Positions 51,137-60,863 of a stretch of 64,000 nucleotides of DNA are shown here, in pieces. Under the pieces are notes generated by a model that was not told the DNA's origin, searched no databases, and worked only from the letters and a program-made list of their open reading frames with translations. The position numbers and the translations under genes are program-made. Each line of letters opens with the position of its first letter. Within the stretch, counting starts at the first letter, position 1. The stretch comes from RH-AL1 sp965277735 (GTDB lineage: Bacteria; Pseudomonadota; Alphaproteobacteria; Rhizobiales; Beijerinckiaceae): contig CBDIDO010000001.1 in the NCBI GenBank assembly GCA_965277735.1, forward strand, positions 744,001 to 808,000. The letters are read 5' to 3'.

Positions 51137-52258
51137 ATGAGTTGGGCGACAACGTTGAGGTCGCGGATCGAGACGCTCGGCAGCGGACGTCAGCGCCCGC
51201 GGGCGTCGCGACCCGCGAAGGCGCGCTCCGGCGCGCGCGCGCCCCGCCGCAAAGGTCGCATCCGCGCGAAGCCGGCGGTCCTGCCGTGGTACCTCATCGC
51301 GATCGGCGTGGCGGTCGCGGCCTCGACGAGCGCGGCGCAGAAGCGCGCGGTCGAGCTACTCACCGCCCCCGATCTCGACCGCACCGATCGGCTGCCCGAG
51401 GCCGCGCCCGCCTGGCTGAAGCGCAGCCGACGCGTCCGGTCGCTGTGGACGGTGACGAATCGCGTTCAGCTCCGCGTGGCGCAGGACAATCTGATGCTGA
51501 TCGCCGCCGGCATCGCCTTCTACGGCATGTTCGCGATCTTCCCCGCGCTCGGCGCGCTCGTCTCGATCTACGGGCTGTTTGGCGACACCCACATGGTGCA
51601 GATGCAGGTGCAGCAGCTCACCGCGCTGCTGCCGCGCGAGACGGCCAATCTCATCAACGAATCGCTGACCGCCCTTCTGACCAAGCCGAACAACAGCCTC
51701 AACTCGGGGCTGCTGATAAGCCTGGGGCTGGCGATCTGGGGTGCGCGTGCCGGCACCTCGGCGATGATGTCGGGCCTGAACGCCGCCAACGAGCGTCGCG
51801 AGCAGCGCAGCTTTCTGCACTTCCAGCTGCTCGCGCTCGGCCTCACGCTCGGCGCCATCGTCTTCGCCATCGTCGCGCTGACGGCTGTTGCGATCGTGCC
51901 CGTCGTGATCGCCTTCCTGCCTATCGACGAGGTCCTGCAATCATGGCTCGCCTACGCGCGCTGGCCGGTGCTCGGCGTGTTCATCCTGCTCGCGCTCGAC
52001 GTGATCTACCGTTTCGGCCCTAGCCAGGCGCACCCGCACTGGCACCTGATCTCGGTCGGGACGATCTTCGCCGGCACAGGCTGGATCCTCTCCTCCTGGG
52101 CCTTCTCGTTCTACGTCACCCGCTTCGGCACCTACGACGCGACCTACGGCTCACTCGGCGCGGTCATCGTGCTCCTGCTTTGGTTCTGGCTCTCCGCGCT
52201 GATCGTGCTGACCGGCGCGACGATCGATTCCGTGCGTGCGGATATGCGGCGGCACTGA
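51137..52258 (+). CDS. YihY/BrkB-type membrane protein
   Basis: 373 residues. A basic N-terminus with a first hydrophobic segment, then DNLMLIAAGIAFYGMFAIFP, the typical first conserved span of the YihY family, LLPRETANLINE and SLGLAIWGARAGTSAMMSGL, and the end YGSLGAVIVLLLWFWLSALI. About six spans. Role unclear; often annotated as ribonuclease BN by mistake. Followed by 250 bp to rfbC. Confidence 0.85.
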   Translation: MSWATTLRSRIETLGSGRQRPRASRPAKARSGARAPRRKGRIRAKPAVLPWYLIAIGVAVAASTSAAQKRAVELLTAPDLDRTDRLPEAAPAWLKRSRRVRSLWTVTNRVQLRVAQDNLMLIAAGIAFYGMFAIFPALGALVSIYGLFGDTHMVQMQVQQLTALLPRETANLINESLTALLTKPNNSLNSGLLISLGLAIWGARAGTSAMMSGLNAANERREQRSFLHFQLLALGLTLGAIVFAIVALTAVAIVPVVIAFLPIDEVLQSWLAYARWPVLGVFILLALDVIYRFGPSQAHPHWHLISVGTIFAGTGWILSSWAFSFYVTRFGTYDATYGSLGAVIVLLLWFWLSALIVLTGATIDSVRADMRRH

Positions 52259-52270
52259 AGCGTCGCTCGG

Positions 52271-52375
52271 TCAGTGGTATCCGCAGCAGGCCGGCCCGCC
52301 CCGCGCCCAGGTGTACTTTAGCATCCGGTGCGTAGCGAAGCCGCAGCAGTCCGTGGTGTCGATGAGACCGCACAC
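52271..52375 (-). CDS. Possible small cysteine-rich peptide (34 residues)
   Basis: On the minus strand GTG 52375 opens MCGLIDTTDCCGFATHRM, then GGPACCGYH and a stop; the same frame upstream adds GCGGV. The cysteine pattern C-x8-CC-x18-CC and a second GCGG are unlike chance in this GC-rich setting. Just upstream SPAKKGKGG is seen in another frame, so a longer gene with one indel is possible. No ribosome site for the GTG. It may be a metal-binding peptide or a relic. Confidence 0.3.
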   Translation of the reverse strand: MCGLIDTTDCCGFATHRMLKYTWARGGPACCGYH

Positions 52376-52508
52376 GCCTCCGCAACCGGTACCCCTCCCT
52401 TGCCCTTCTTAGCCGGCGACTTGACCCGGCCACGACTTGCGATATTCGGGCAGTCTTGATCCGCCCCGCCTTTCGACCTCGAAGCCCGTTCCGCGACCAG
52501 GAAAGCGC

Positions 52509-53075
52509 ATGCCCCTTGACGTTAAACGGCTCTCGATCCCGGACGTGATCCTTCTGCAGCCGCAGCGCTTCGAAGACAGCCGCGGCTATTTCGCCGAGAC
52601 CTATTCGAAACGCAGCTTCACCGAGGTGCCGGTCGACGTCTTCGTGCAGGATAACGAGGCGCTCTCCACGCAGCAGGGCACGTTACGCGGGCTGCATTTC
52701 CAGGTGACGCCGGAGCCGCAAGCCAAGCTCGTGCGCGTCCTCAAGGGCTCGGTCTTCGATGTCGCGGTCGACCTGCGCGACGGCAGCGCGACGTATGGCA
52801 AGTGGTGCAGCGCCACGCTGACGGCAGCCGACGGACACCAGCTCTTCATTCCGCACGGCTTCGCGCACGCCTATTGCACGCTCGAGCCCGACACGATCTT
52901 CGCCTACAAGGTGGACGGCTACTACAACAAGGACGCCGAGCGCGGCATCCGCTTCGACGATCCCGACATCGCCATCGAATGGCCCCTCCCGCATGCCGAA
53001 ATGAAGGTCTCGGAAAAGGACGTCGCCTTGCCGTTCCTGCGCGATGCGGCGACGCCTTTTCAGTTCGGGAGCTAG
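52509..53075 (+). CDS. rfbC: dTDP-4-dehydrorhamnose 3,5-epimerase
   Basis: 188 residues from ATG 52509, AGGAAAG upstream. RFEDSRGYFAETYSKRSF, GTLRGLHFQ (catalytic His) and FIPHGFAHAYCTLEPDTIFA with YKVDGYYNKDAERG are the RmlC fold motifs. It inverts C3 and C5 of the 4-keto sugar. First gene of the rhamnose operon; rfbB begins 2 bases after its stop. Confidence 0.93.
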   Translation: MPLDVKRLSIPDVILLQPQRFEDSRGYFAETYSKRSFTEVPVDVFVQDNEALSTQQGTLRGLHFQVTPEPQAKLVRVLKGSVFDVAVDLRDGSATYGKWCSATLTAADGHQLFIPHGFAHAYCTLEPDTIFAYKVDGYYNKDAERGIRFDDPDIAIEWPLPHAEMKVSEKDVALPFLRDAATPFQFGS

Positions 53076-53077
53076 CG

Positions 53078-54130
53078 ATGCGTTTCCTGGTCACCGGCGG
53101 CGCCGGCTTCATCGGATCGGCGGTTGTGCGCCATCTGATCGCCGATTCGACGCATGAGGTGCTCTGCCTCGACAAGCTCACCTACGCCGGCAACCTCGAC
53201 AACCTCGCACCCGTCGCCCAAGATCCGCGCTATGCCTTCGCGCAGGTCGACATCTGCGATGCCGGCGCCGTGCGGACGACGCTCTCGCGATACCGCCCCG
53301 ACATCGTGATGCACCTCGCCGCCGAGAGCCATGTCGACCGCTCGATCGATGGCCCCAAGGCGTTCATCGAGACCAATGTCATCGGCACCTTCGTGCTGCT
53401 CGAGGCGGCACGGCTTTACTGGGCCAGCCTCGAGGGCGACGCGAAGGCCCGCTTTCGCTTCCACCACATCTCGACCGACGAGGTGTTCGGCTCGCTCGGC
53501 GCCGACGATTTCTTCCGTGAGGACAGTCCCTACCAGCCGAACTCGCCCTACTCCGCCTCGAAGGCCGGCTCCGATCATCTCGTGCGCGCCTGGCACCACA
53601 CCTACGGCCTGCCGACGGTCGCCTCGAACTGCTCGAACAATTACGGCCCGTATCATTTCCCGGAAAAGCTGATCCCGCTCGTCATCCTCAACGCGCTCGA
53701 GGGCAAGCCGATTCCTGTCTACGGCGCCGGCGACAACATCCGCGACTGGCTCTACGTCGAGGACCACGCGCGCGCCCTGGTGACGATCGCCACCAAAGGC
53801 GTGCTCGGCGAAAGCTACAACGTCGGCGGCTGGAACGAGCGCAGGAACATCGAGGTCGTGCGCGCGATCTGCGCGCTCGTCGACGAGCTGGCTCCGGACG
53901 CGTCGAGCCCGCGCGAAAAGCTGATCACCTTCGTGACAGACCGCCCGGGACACGATCAGCGCTATGCGATCGACGCGAGCAAGATCAAGCGCGAGCTCGG
54001 CTGGGTCCCGCAAGAGACGTTCGAGACAGGCTTGCGCAAGACCGTCGCCTGGTACCTCGAGAACTCGGACTGGTGGCGGCGCATCCGCTCCGGCGCGTAC
54101 CAGGGCCAGCGCCTCGGCATGGCGTCTTGA
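53078..54130 (+). CDS. rfbB: dTDP-glucose 4,6-dehydratase
   Basis: 350 residues. MRFLVTGGAGFIGSAVVRHL is the NAD site, FHHISTDEVFGSLG holds the catalytic T-D-E, and PYSASKAGSDHLVRAW the Y-x3-K. The length and C-terminal WVPQETFETGLRKTVAWYL are standard. It makes dTDP-4-keto-6-deoxyglucose. Its stop overlaps the TTG start of rfbD. Confidence 0.95.
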   Translation: MRFLVTGGAGFIGSAVVRHLIADSTHEVLCLDKLTYAGNLDNLAPVAQDPRYAFAQVDICDAGAVRTTLSRYRPDIVMHLAAESHVDRSIDGPKAFIETNVIGTFVLLEAARLYWASLEGDAKARFRFHHISTDEVFGSLGADDFFREDSPYQPNSPYSASKAGSDHLVRAWHHTYGLPTVASNCSNNYGPYHFPEKLIPLVILNALEGKPIPVYGAGDNIRDWLYVEDHARALVTIATKGVLGESYNVGGWNERRNIEVVRAICALVDELAPDASSPREKLITFVTDRPGHDQRYAIDASKIKRELGWVPQETFETGLRKTVAWYLENSDWWRRIRSGAYQGQRLGMAS

Positions 54131-55008
54131 GCGGACCGCTGCTGGTCTTCGGCGCGGCAGGTCAGGTCGGCCGCGAGTTGATGGCGCTCGCCGCCGCCCG
54201 CGATGCCGACGCGATCGGCCTGACACGGCAGGATGTCGATATCTGTGACGCCGCCGCGGTCGATGCGGCGGTCGCGCGCGAAAAGCCGCGGCTCGTCGTC
54301 AATTGCGCGGCCTACACCGCCGTCGACAAGGCCGAGAGCGAGCCGGAAGCGGCGCAGGCCGCCAATTGCGACGCTGTTGGCGCCATCGCCCGCGCAGCCG
54401 CCCTTCACGGCGCGCCGGTGCTGCACCTGTCGACGGACTACGTGTTCGACGGCAGCAAGATCGGCGCCTACACCGAGGACGATGCGATCTCACCGCTGGG
54501 CGTCTACGGCCGCACGAAGGCGGCGGGCGAGGCGGCGGTACGCAAGGCCAATCCGCACCACGTGATCCTGCGCACGGCCTGGGTCTACGGCATCCACGGT
54601 GCGAACTTCCTGAAGACGATGTTGCGCCTCGCCGCAGATCGCGACCGGCTCCGCGTCGTCGCCGACCAGCGCGGCACACCGACGGCCACCGCCGATATCG
54701 CGGAGGCGATCCTCGCCGTCGACGCCGCGATCGCATACGGTGACGACCCGAGCGGCACCTTCCACTTCGCCGGCACCGGCGAGACGACCTGGCACGGCTT
54801 CGCCGAAGCCATCGTCGCCGCCCAGGCGAAGGCGACGGCCAAGCATCCGCCGGTCGATGCGATCGCGACCGCCGATTACCCGACACCGGCGCGGCGCCCA
54901 GCGAACTCGGCACTGGACTCTTCGCGGTTCGCACAGGCCTTCGGCTACCGCGCGCGGGCCTGGCAAGAGCGCACGGAAGAAGCCGTCGCCATGCTGACCC
55001 GCGCGTGA
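54127..55008 (+). CDS. rfbD: dTDP-4-dehydrorhamnose reductase
   Basis: 293 residues. LLVFGAAGQVGRELMAL is the NADPH loop, LSTDYVFDGSK and YGRTKAAGEAAV the active site. The start is the TTG at 54127 overlapping the rfbB stop (TTGA); the frame is open upstream but only TTG puts the N-terminus at the right place before the first strand. It reduces to dTDP-L-rhamnose. Confidence 0.92.
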   Translation: MSGPLLVFGAAGQVGRELMALAAARDADAIGLTRQDVDICDAAAVDAAVAREKPRLVVNCAAYTAVDKAESEPEAAQAANCDAVGAIARAAALHGAPVLHLSTDYVFDGSKIGAYTEDDAISPLGVYGRTKAAGEAAVRKANPHHVILRTAWVYGIHGANFLKTMLRLAADRDRLRVVADQRGTPTATADIAEAILAVDAAIAYGDDPSGTFHFAGTGETTWHGFAEAIVAAQAKATAKHPPVDAIATADYPTPARRPANSALDSSRFAQAFGYRARAWQERTEEAVAMLTRA

Positions 55009-55053
55009 GCCGCGGATTAGACGGGCGAGACCCAAGGACCTAAGGATGGCGCG

Positions 55054-55923
55054 ATGAAAGGCATCATACTCGCCGGCGGCTCCGGCACGCGGCTTTATCC
55101 GCTGACGCTCGTGATCTCGAAGCAGCTGCTGCCCGTCTACGACAAGCCGATGATCTACTATCCGCTCGGCACGCTGATGATGGCGGGCATCCGCGAGATC
55201 CTGATCGTCACGACCCCGCACGACCAGGCGCTCTTCAAGCAGCTGCTCGGCGACGGCTCGACGTTCGGGATCGAGCTGTCCTACGCGGTGCAGCCGGCAC
55301 CGAACGGTCTCGCGGAGGCTTTCATCATCGGTCGCGACTTCGTCGGCAACGACCGCGTCGCGCTGGTGCTCGGCGACAATATCTTCTACGGCCACGGCCT
55401 CCCCGAGTTGCTCGGCTTTGCCACGGCGCGCGAGGCCGGCGCGACAGTGTTCGGCTACGTCGTCTCCGATCCAAATCGCTATGGTGTGGTCGAGATCGAT
55501 CCGCGTGGGCGCGCGCTCACGATCGAGGAGAAGCCGGCACGCGCGCGCTCGAACCTCGCCGTCACCGGGCTCTATTTCTACGACAACGAGGTCCTCGACA
55601 TCGCGGCATCGATCAAGCCATCGGCGCGCGGCGAGCTCGAGATCACCGACGTCAACCGCGTCTACCTCAAGCGCGGCGACCTGCATGTCGAGGTCATGGG
55701 CCGCGGTTTCGCCTGGCTCGACACCGGCACCCACGACAGCCTCGCCGAGGCGGGCCAATTCGTCGAGATCCTCGAGCGGCGGCAGGGATTGAAGATGTCC
55801 TGCATCGAGGAGATCGCCTTCAACCAAGGCTTCATCGACAAGTCTGGGCTGCTCGCCGCAGCGGAACGGTACGGCAAGTCGGGCTACGGCGCCTATCTCA
55901 AGCGTATCGCGGACGCGAGCTGA
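55054..55923 (+). CDS. rfbA: Glucose-1-phosphate thymidylyltransferase
   Basis: 289 residues; AGGA 6 bases before the ATG. MKGIILAGGSGTRLYPLTLV, SKQLLPVYDKPMIYYPLG and GDNIFYG are the nucleotide and metal sites. It makes dTDP-glucose, the first step of rhamnose synthesis. Last gene of rfbCBDA, so the full set for dTDP-L-rhamnose is present. Confidence 0.95.
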   Translation: MKGIILAGGSGTRLYPLTLVISKQLLPVYDKPMIYYPLGTLMMAGIREILIVTTPHDQALFKQLLGDGSTFGIELSYAVQPAPNGLAEAFIIGRDFVGNDRVALVLGDNIFYGHGLPELLGFATAREAGATVFGYVVSDPNRYGVVEIDPRGRALTIEEKPARARSNLAVTGLYFYDNEVLDIAASIKPSARGELEITDVNRVYLKRGDLHVEVMGRGFAWLDTGTHDSLAEAGQFVEILERRQGLKMSCIEEIAFNQGFIDKSGLLAAAERYGKSGYGAYLKRIADAS

Positions 55924-56050
55924 CGGCACGCTTCGGCACCATTTCATCGGCGCCGAATAGGATCTCCCGCCATTTGCTCGACAAAGCTCGGCGACCGCAT
56001 CCCGAGGCGAGCCGTCTCGCCGGAAGGATAGGTCTGGAAGAGAGTTTCGA

Positions 56051-56126
<76 letters not shown>

Positions 56127-56384
56127 ATCGAAAACCGCAGCGGGCAAGACCGCGCCGCAGCGAGGCGTGCACCTAGCAAATGCGCCTGGGCCTGTCCACC
56201 CCGCGCGTGCCGCGATCGCGTCGCAAATGCTGAGGCGTCGCGAGCGAGCTGTCGGGGAGCGGCGATTTCTCGCTGAAACGCCGTCTGCGGCGCCTCTGTA
56301 TCTTGCTTTATCCGCCCCCCGCTCGGTCTGTCGCATCCCGCCCGCCGGCTGTGCTATGTCCGCGGTCACAGAGGGAGGATTCGC

Positions 56385-57395
56385 ATGGCCGTCACGGTCC
56401 GTCTGATCGCCGCGCTCGTGTTGTGCGGCGCGTTCGCGTTCCCGGCGCGGGCCGAGACCACAGGGACCGCGGCGAGCGAGCAGGACGAGGAGGGGCCGAC
56501 GCCGGCCCCGCTCATGGTCGGCGCCCTCGCCATCGCTTCCGACGCCGACCTCGCGATCCAGCGTATGGCGCTGGACGTCTCGGTCGATCGCGTGACTTAC
56601 ACCTACGACTTTCAGAACAAGGGCAAAAACGAGCTGAAGCTCGCCACCAGCGTCTCGATGCCGGACCTCGAGGTAAACACCGAGGGCACGACGATCTACA
56701 ACCTGCCCTCGAACGTGGCCGAGAACCCGGTGGGCCTCGCCGTGACGGCCAGTGGGACGCCCGTTGCCACGAACGTCTCGATGCAGGCACTGGCGCTCGG
56801 CGTCGACCGCCTCGCCGACCTGAAAGCCGCCAACCTTCCGCTCCTGCCCTTCGGCGCCGAGATCGACAAGGCGCTCGCTGGGACGACGCCCGAGGCGCTC
56901 GCCAAGCTCGTCGCGCTCGGCCTCGTCACCCCGCGCGACCAGGCTGAGCCCGATACGCCGCTGCTCGCCGACTGGACGCTGCACACCGTGCATTCCTGGA
57001 TGCAGACGCTGCCGGCCGGCGCGACGACCGAGGTAAAGGTGACCTTCCAGCCGGTGAAGGCCGTGTACGGCGTCAGGGCCGACGGCCTGCCGGGTTTCGA
57101 GGCGCTCAAGGATCAGGTCTGCCTGACGCCGCAAATTTTGGCCGCCGCCAAGGCGCTCCTGAAGGCCAAGGACGACCAGCTCGAGGTCGACGACCTCACG
57201 CTCGCCAACGATGGCCCCGCGCGCTGGCTCGATAACCCGCCCGGCACGGTGAGCGTGACCAAGCCCAAGCCGGATTCGGTGGTCGCGTTCTGCGGGATGA
57301 CCGCTGCGACCGCCGGCCAGCCGGTAGTGCAGGGCAAGCTGCCCGGCAGCGCGGACGCGCCGGGGTTGCGGGTGCTGATCTTCTCGAAGGGGTAG
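56385..57395 (+). CDS. DUF4424-type exported protein
   Basis: 336 residues. MAVTVRLIAALVLCGAFAFP with ARAE is a Sec signal peptide. GALAIASDADLAIQRMALDV and VSVDRVTYTYDFQNKGK form the conserved beta-strand start of DUF4424, and WMQTLPAGATTEVKVTFQPV is the later block. Periplasmic; function unknown. GGAGG precedes the ATG. Convergent with rho, separated by a palindrome. Confidence 0.78.
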   Translation: MAVTVRLIAALVLCGAFAFPARAETTGTAASEQDEEGPTPAPLMVGALAIASDADLAIQRMALDVSVDRVTYTYDFQNKGKNELKLATSVSMPDLEVNTEGTTIYNLPSNVAENPVGLAVTASGTPVATNVSMQALALGVDRLADLKAANLPLLPFGAEIDKALAGTTPEALAKLVALGLVTPRDQAEPDTPLLADWTLHTVHSWMQTLPAGATTEVKVTFQPVKAVYGVRADGLPGFEALKDQVCLTPQILAAAKALLKAKDDQLEVDDLTLANDGPARWLDNPPGTVSVTKPKPDSVVAFCGMTAATAGQPVVQGKLPGSADAPGLRVLIFSKG

Positions 57396-57403
57396 GCAGT
57401 CGT

Positions 57404-57427
57404 CCTTCTCCCGCTTGCGGGAGAAGG
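57404..57427. repeat. Palindromic hairpin, single unit of the thiS-thiG repeat
   Basis: CCTTCTCCCGC-TT-GCGGGAGAAGG, an 11-bp stem between the stops of DUF4424 gene and rho. Identical in the stem to the units at 48116 and 48240. It may act as a terminator for both convergent genes, although no T run follows. Confidence 0.8.
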
Positions 57428-57441
57428 ATTGATCGCGAACC

Positions 57442-58779
57442 TTATGTGTTCATCGATTCGAAGAACGCGCTGTTCCCCTTCGGCGTCTCGCGCAGCTTGC
57501 CGAGCAGGAACTCGATGCCGTCGACGGTGCCCATCGGGTTGAGGATGCGTCGTAGCACGTACATCTTCTTGAGCACGTCGGCCGGCACGAGCAGCTCTTC
57601 CTTGCGGGTGCCGGAGCGCGTGATGTCGAGCGCCGGGAAGGTCCGCTTGTCGGCGATCTTGCGGTCGAGGATGATCTCGGAATTGCCGGTGCCCTTGAAC
57701 TCCTCGAAGATCACCTCGTCCATGCGCGAGCCGGTGTCGATCAGCGCGGTGGCGATGATGGTGAGCGAGCCCCCTTCCTCGATGTTGCGGGCGGCGCCGA
57801 AGAAGCGCTTCGGCCGCTGCAGAGCGTTGGCGTCCACACCACCGGTCAGCACCTTGCCGGAGGACGGCACCGTCGTATTGTAGGCGCGCCCGAGCCGCGT
57901 GATCGAATCGAGCAGGATGATCACGTCGCGATTGTGCTCGACGAGGCGCTTGGCCTTCTCGATCACCATCTCGGCCACCGCGACGTGGCGCGTCGCCGGC
58001 TCGTCGAAGGTCGAGGCGACGACCTCGCCTTTCACCGAGCGCTGCATGTCGGTCACCTCCTCGGGCCGCTCGTCGATCAGCAGCACGATGAGGTAGGCGT
58101 CGGGATGGTTGGCCGAGATCGACTGCGCAATGTTCTGCAGTAGCACCGTCTTGCCGGTGCGCGGCGGCGCGACGATCAGCGCGCGCTGGCCGAAGCCGAT
58201 CGGCGCGACGATGTCGATGACGCGCGGCGAGAGGTCCTTGCGCGTCGGGTCCTCGATCTCGAGCTTCAGCCGGCGATCGGGATAGAGCGGCGTGAGGTTG
58301 TCGAAATTGACCTTGTGGCGGACCTTCTCCGGGTCCTCGAAATTGATCGTGTTGACCTTGAGCAGCGCGAAGTAGCGCTCGCCCTCCTTGGGGGAGCGGA
58401 TCAGGCCTTCGACCGTGTCGCCGGTGCGCAGGCCGAAGCGACGAATCTGCGAGGGCGAGACGTAGATGTCGTCGGGGCCGGCGAGGTAGTTCGCGTCCGC
58501 CGAGCGGAGGAAACCGAAGCCGTCCTGCAGCACCTCGATGACGCCGACGCCGACGATTTCGATCTCGCGGCTGGCAAGCTGCTTGAGGATCGCGAACATC
58601 AGCTCCTGCTTGCGGAGCGTGGAGGCGTTCTCGACCTCGTATTCCTCGGCGAAGACGACGAGCTCCGGCGGCGACTTGTCCTTCAGGTCGGCGAGCTTGA
58701 TTTCCTTGGGGTGAGGCGCAGCGGGGGCGCCCGCGGTCTCTTCGTGAGCGTCCGTGTCTTCGGAGACGATGTCTGTCAT
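57442..58779 (-). CDS. rho: Transcription termination factor Rho
   Basis: 445 residues from ATG 58779 (MTDIVSEDTDAHEET); the frame extends 28 codons upstream without Rho content. The Rho_N part (EIKLADLKDKSPPELV), the cold-shock RNA-binding domain (GFGFLRSADANYLAG), Walker A APPRTGKTVLLQ, Walker B VLLIDERPEEVTDM and the GGVDANALQRPKRFFGAARN Q/R-loop region are complete. A hexameric helicase that ends transcription. Confidence 0.96.
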   Translation of the reverse strand: MTDIVSEDTDAHEETAGAPAAPHPKEIKLADLKDKSPPELVVFAEEYEVENASTLRKQELMFAILKQLASREIEIVGVGVIEVLQDGFGFLRSADANYLAGPDDIYVSPSQIRRFGLRTGDTVEGLIRSPKEGERYFALLKVNTINFEDPEKVRHKVNFDNLTPLYPDRRLKLEIEDPTRKDLSPRVIDIVAPIGFGQRALIVAPPRTGKTVLLQNIAQSISANHPDAYLIVLLIDERPEEVTDMQRSVKGEVVASTFDEPATRHVAVAEMVIEKAKRLVEHNRDVIILLDSITRLGRAYNTTVPSSGKVLTGGVDANALQRPKRFFGAARNIEEGGSLTIIATALIDTGSRMDEVIFEEFKGTGNSEIILDRKIADKRTFPALDITRSGTRKEELLVPADVLKKMYVLRRILNPMGTVDGIEFLLGKLRETPKGNSAFFESMNT

Positions 58780-58994
58780 GGCAATGTTTTCTTGGGTAGC
58801 GAGAGGGCCGGGGCGGCCGAGGTTCGGGATGTGAGCCGGGACGCTGGCGAGAATGCCGAGCATGCGGGCCTGACCGATAAGGCGGGAGCTGAGTTAGTAG
58901 GCGCGACGTCGCGATTTGGCAAGATGACTCCCTCTCGTCTCCCACGCGGCCCGCTTGGTGCTAAGGACGGCCGAGAGGCAGCAGGGGACCATGG

Positions 58995-60266
58995 ATGCGC
59001 GTCATCGTGCTCGGCAGCGGCGTCGTCGGGGTGGCGACCGCCTATTATCTGACGCGCGACGGGCACGAGGTCACGATCGTCGACCGCCAAGCCGCAGCGG
59101 GCATGGAGACGAGCTTCGCCAACGCCGGTCAGGTGTCGCCTGGCGCCTCGACGCCCTGGGCCGGCCCCGGCATCCCGGTCAAGGCGCTCAAATGGCTGGC
59201 GATGCGGTATCGACCGCTGGTGCTGTGGCCGCTGCTTGATCAGCGGCTCTACGGCTGGCTCGCGCGCATGCTCGCCAATTGCACGGAGGAGGCCTTCCAG
59301 CGCAACAAGGGCCGGATGGTCGCGCTCGCCGAATACAGCCGCGATCGTCTGCGCGAGATGCGCGACGCGACGGGCATCCATTACGACGAGCGGACCGGCG
59401 GCACGCTGCAGCTCTTCCGCAAGCAATCCCAGCTCGATGCCGCGGGCCATGACACGGCGGTCCTCGACCGTTACGGCGTCCCCTACGAGCTGCTCGACGT
59501 CGCGGGCTGCGTCCTACGCGAGCCGGGCCTGGCGGCTTCGGCCAACCTCCTCGTCGGCGGCCTGCGCCTGCCCGGTGACGAAACAGGCGACGCGCATCTC
59601 TTCACGCAGCGCCTCGCCGAAATCTGCCGCGCGGCGGGCGCGACCTTCCGTTTCGGCGCGTCCGTCAAGCGGCTCCGGCGTGAAGGAGATCGTATCGACG
59701 GCGTCGAGCTCGCCCGCGGCGAGATCCTCAAGGCCGACGCCTATGTCGTGGCGGCGGGGAGCTTCACGCCAGCCCTGCTGCGCCCGCTCGGCATCGATGT
59801 GCCGGTCTATCCGGTGAAGGGCTATTCGCTCACGGCCAAGGTCACAGATGCCGACATGGCACCCGTCTCGACCGTGATGGACGAGACCTACAAGATCGCG
59901 ATCACCCGGCTGGGCGACCGCGTGCGGATCGGCGGCACCGCCGAGCTGGCCGGCTTCAGCCTGCGCCTGCGGACGCCCCGCCGGGTCACGCTGGAGCATT
60001 CAGTGCGTGACCTCTTCCCGGACGGCTGCGATCCGGCCGATGCGACGTTCTGGACGGGCCTGCGCCCGATGACGCCGGACGGCACGCCGGTCGTCGGCGC
60101 GACCGCGTTGCCGAACCTCTACGTCAACACCGGCCACGGCACGCTGGGCTGGACGATGGCCTGCGGCTCGGGCCGCTTCCTCGCCGATGTGATCTCGGGA
60201 CGAAAGCCCGATCTCGACCCGGCCGATCTGGCGCTCACGCGCTACGCCCAAAGACAAGTCGGCTAG
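58995..60266 (+). CDS. dadA: D-amino acid dehydrogenase
   Basis: 423 residues. MRVIVLGSGVVGVATAYYLT is the FAD loop, FANAGQVSPGASTPWAGPGI the DadA active-site segment, and LYVNTGHGTLGWTMACGSGR the C-terminal flavin-contact block. It oxidises D-alanine and other D-amino acids at the membrane, passing electrons to quinone. Standard length; no alanine racemase gene adjacent. Confidence 0.92.
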   Translation: MRVIVLGSGVVGVATAYYLTRDGHEVTIVDRQAAAGMETSFANAGQVSPGASTPWAGPGIPVKALKWLAMRYRPLVLWPLLDQRLYGWLARMLANCTEEAFQRNKGRMVALAEYSRDRLREMRDATGIHYDERTGGTLQLFRKQSQLDAAGHDTAVLDRYGVPYELLDVAGCVLREPGLAASANLLVGGLRLPGDETGDAHLFTQRLAEICRAAGATFRFGASVKRLRREGDRIDGVELARGEILKADAYVVAAGSFTPALLRPLGIDVPVYPVKGYSLTAKVTDADMAPVSTVMDETYKIAITRLGDRVRIGGTAELAGFSLRLRTPRRVTLEHSVRDLFPDGCDPADATFWTGLRPMTPDGTPVVGATALPNLYVNTGHGTLGWTMACGSGRFLADVISGRKPDLDPADLALTRYAQRQVG

Positions 60267-60449
60267 AAAAGGACGCCCGGGTTCCGCCGTCGCTGATAGG
60301 AAGTCTTTTGGCCTCTGCTTTATTTATGACCTCGTTTCGCGTGGGAGATTCCTCCGTGAGCGACGTCGGACGCGGGGCAAACTTCGGTCCACCCTGACGT
60401 TGCCGCACGCGACGGTCGCGCTGGCGTGGGCCGGGTCGGCACGACGAGC

Positions 60450-60841
60450 GGACGTCTCCTGCTGGTCGAAAAAGTCGAGGTCAATCAGCTTCCGCCCGCA
60501 CCCTCCTGGAATAGGACGACCAAAAGGTCGATGTCGCGGCGAGAGGGAAAGAGGCGATCAAGCGGTGCAGGCAAAGCCTTACGATCTCGTGCTGATCGAC
60601 GTTCAGATGCCCTGCATGGGGGGGGGTCGCCGCGACGCGGGCCATCCGCGCATTGCCGGAAACGCGGCAACTCCCGATCATCGCCATGACGGCCAACGTG
60701 CTCGCCGAACAGGTGACGGAATTCCGCGATGCCGGCATGGACGATCATGTCGGCAAGCCGATCATCCGCAAGCAGCTGCAGGCGACACTGGCCCGCTGGC
60801 TTCCAAACTGTCGGGCCGACGAGGTGTCGCGGCTCGGCTAG
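60450..60841 (+). pseudogene. Response-regulator receiver domain with several frameshifts
   Basis: Pieces of one receiver domain lie in different frames: LLLVEKVEVNQL (start, normally LLVEDVEVNQ, so the phospho-acceptor partner D is changed to K), KVDVAARGKEAI, AKPYDLVLIDVQMPCMGG (with the phosphorylated D), then after one extra G in a nine-G run AATRAIRALPETRQLPIIA and MTANVLAEQVTEFRDAGMDD, VGKPIIRKQL. At least three frame changes exist. It resembles the C-terminal receiver of a hybrid histidine kinase; the kinase part is missing. Confidence 0.75.
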
Positions 60842-60863
60842 AACGCCGCGCTTCCACCTGCGA

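Noticed and set aside
57113..58945. A 610-residue minus-strand frame overlapping rho in another phase.
   Set aside because: Low-complexity arginine and histidine-rich product; rho in the neighbouring frame is complete.
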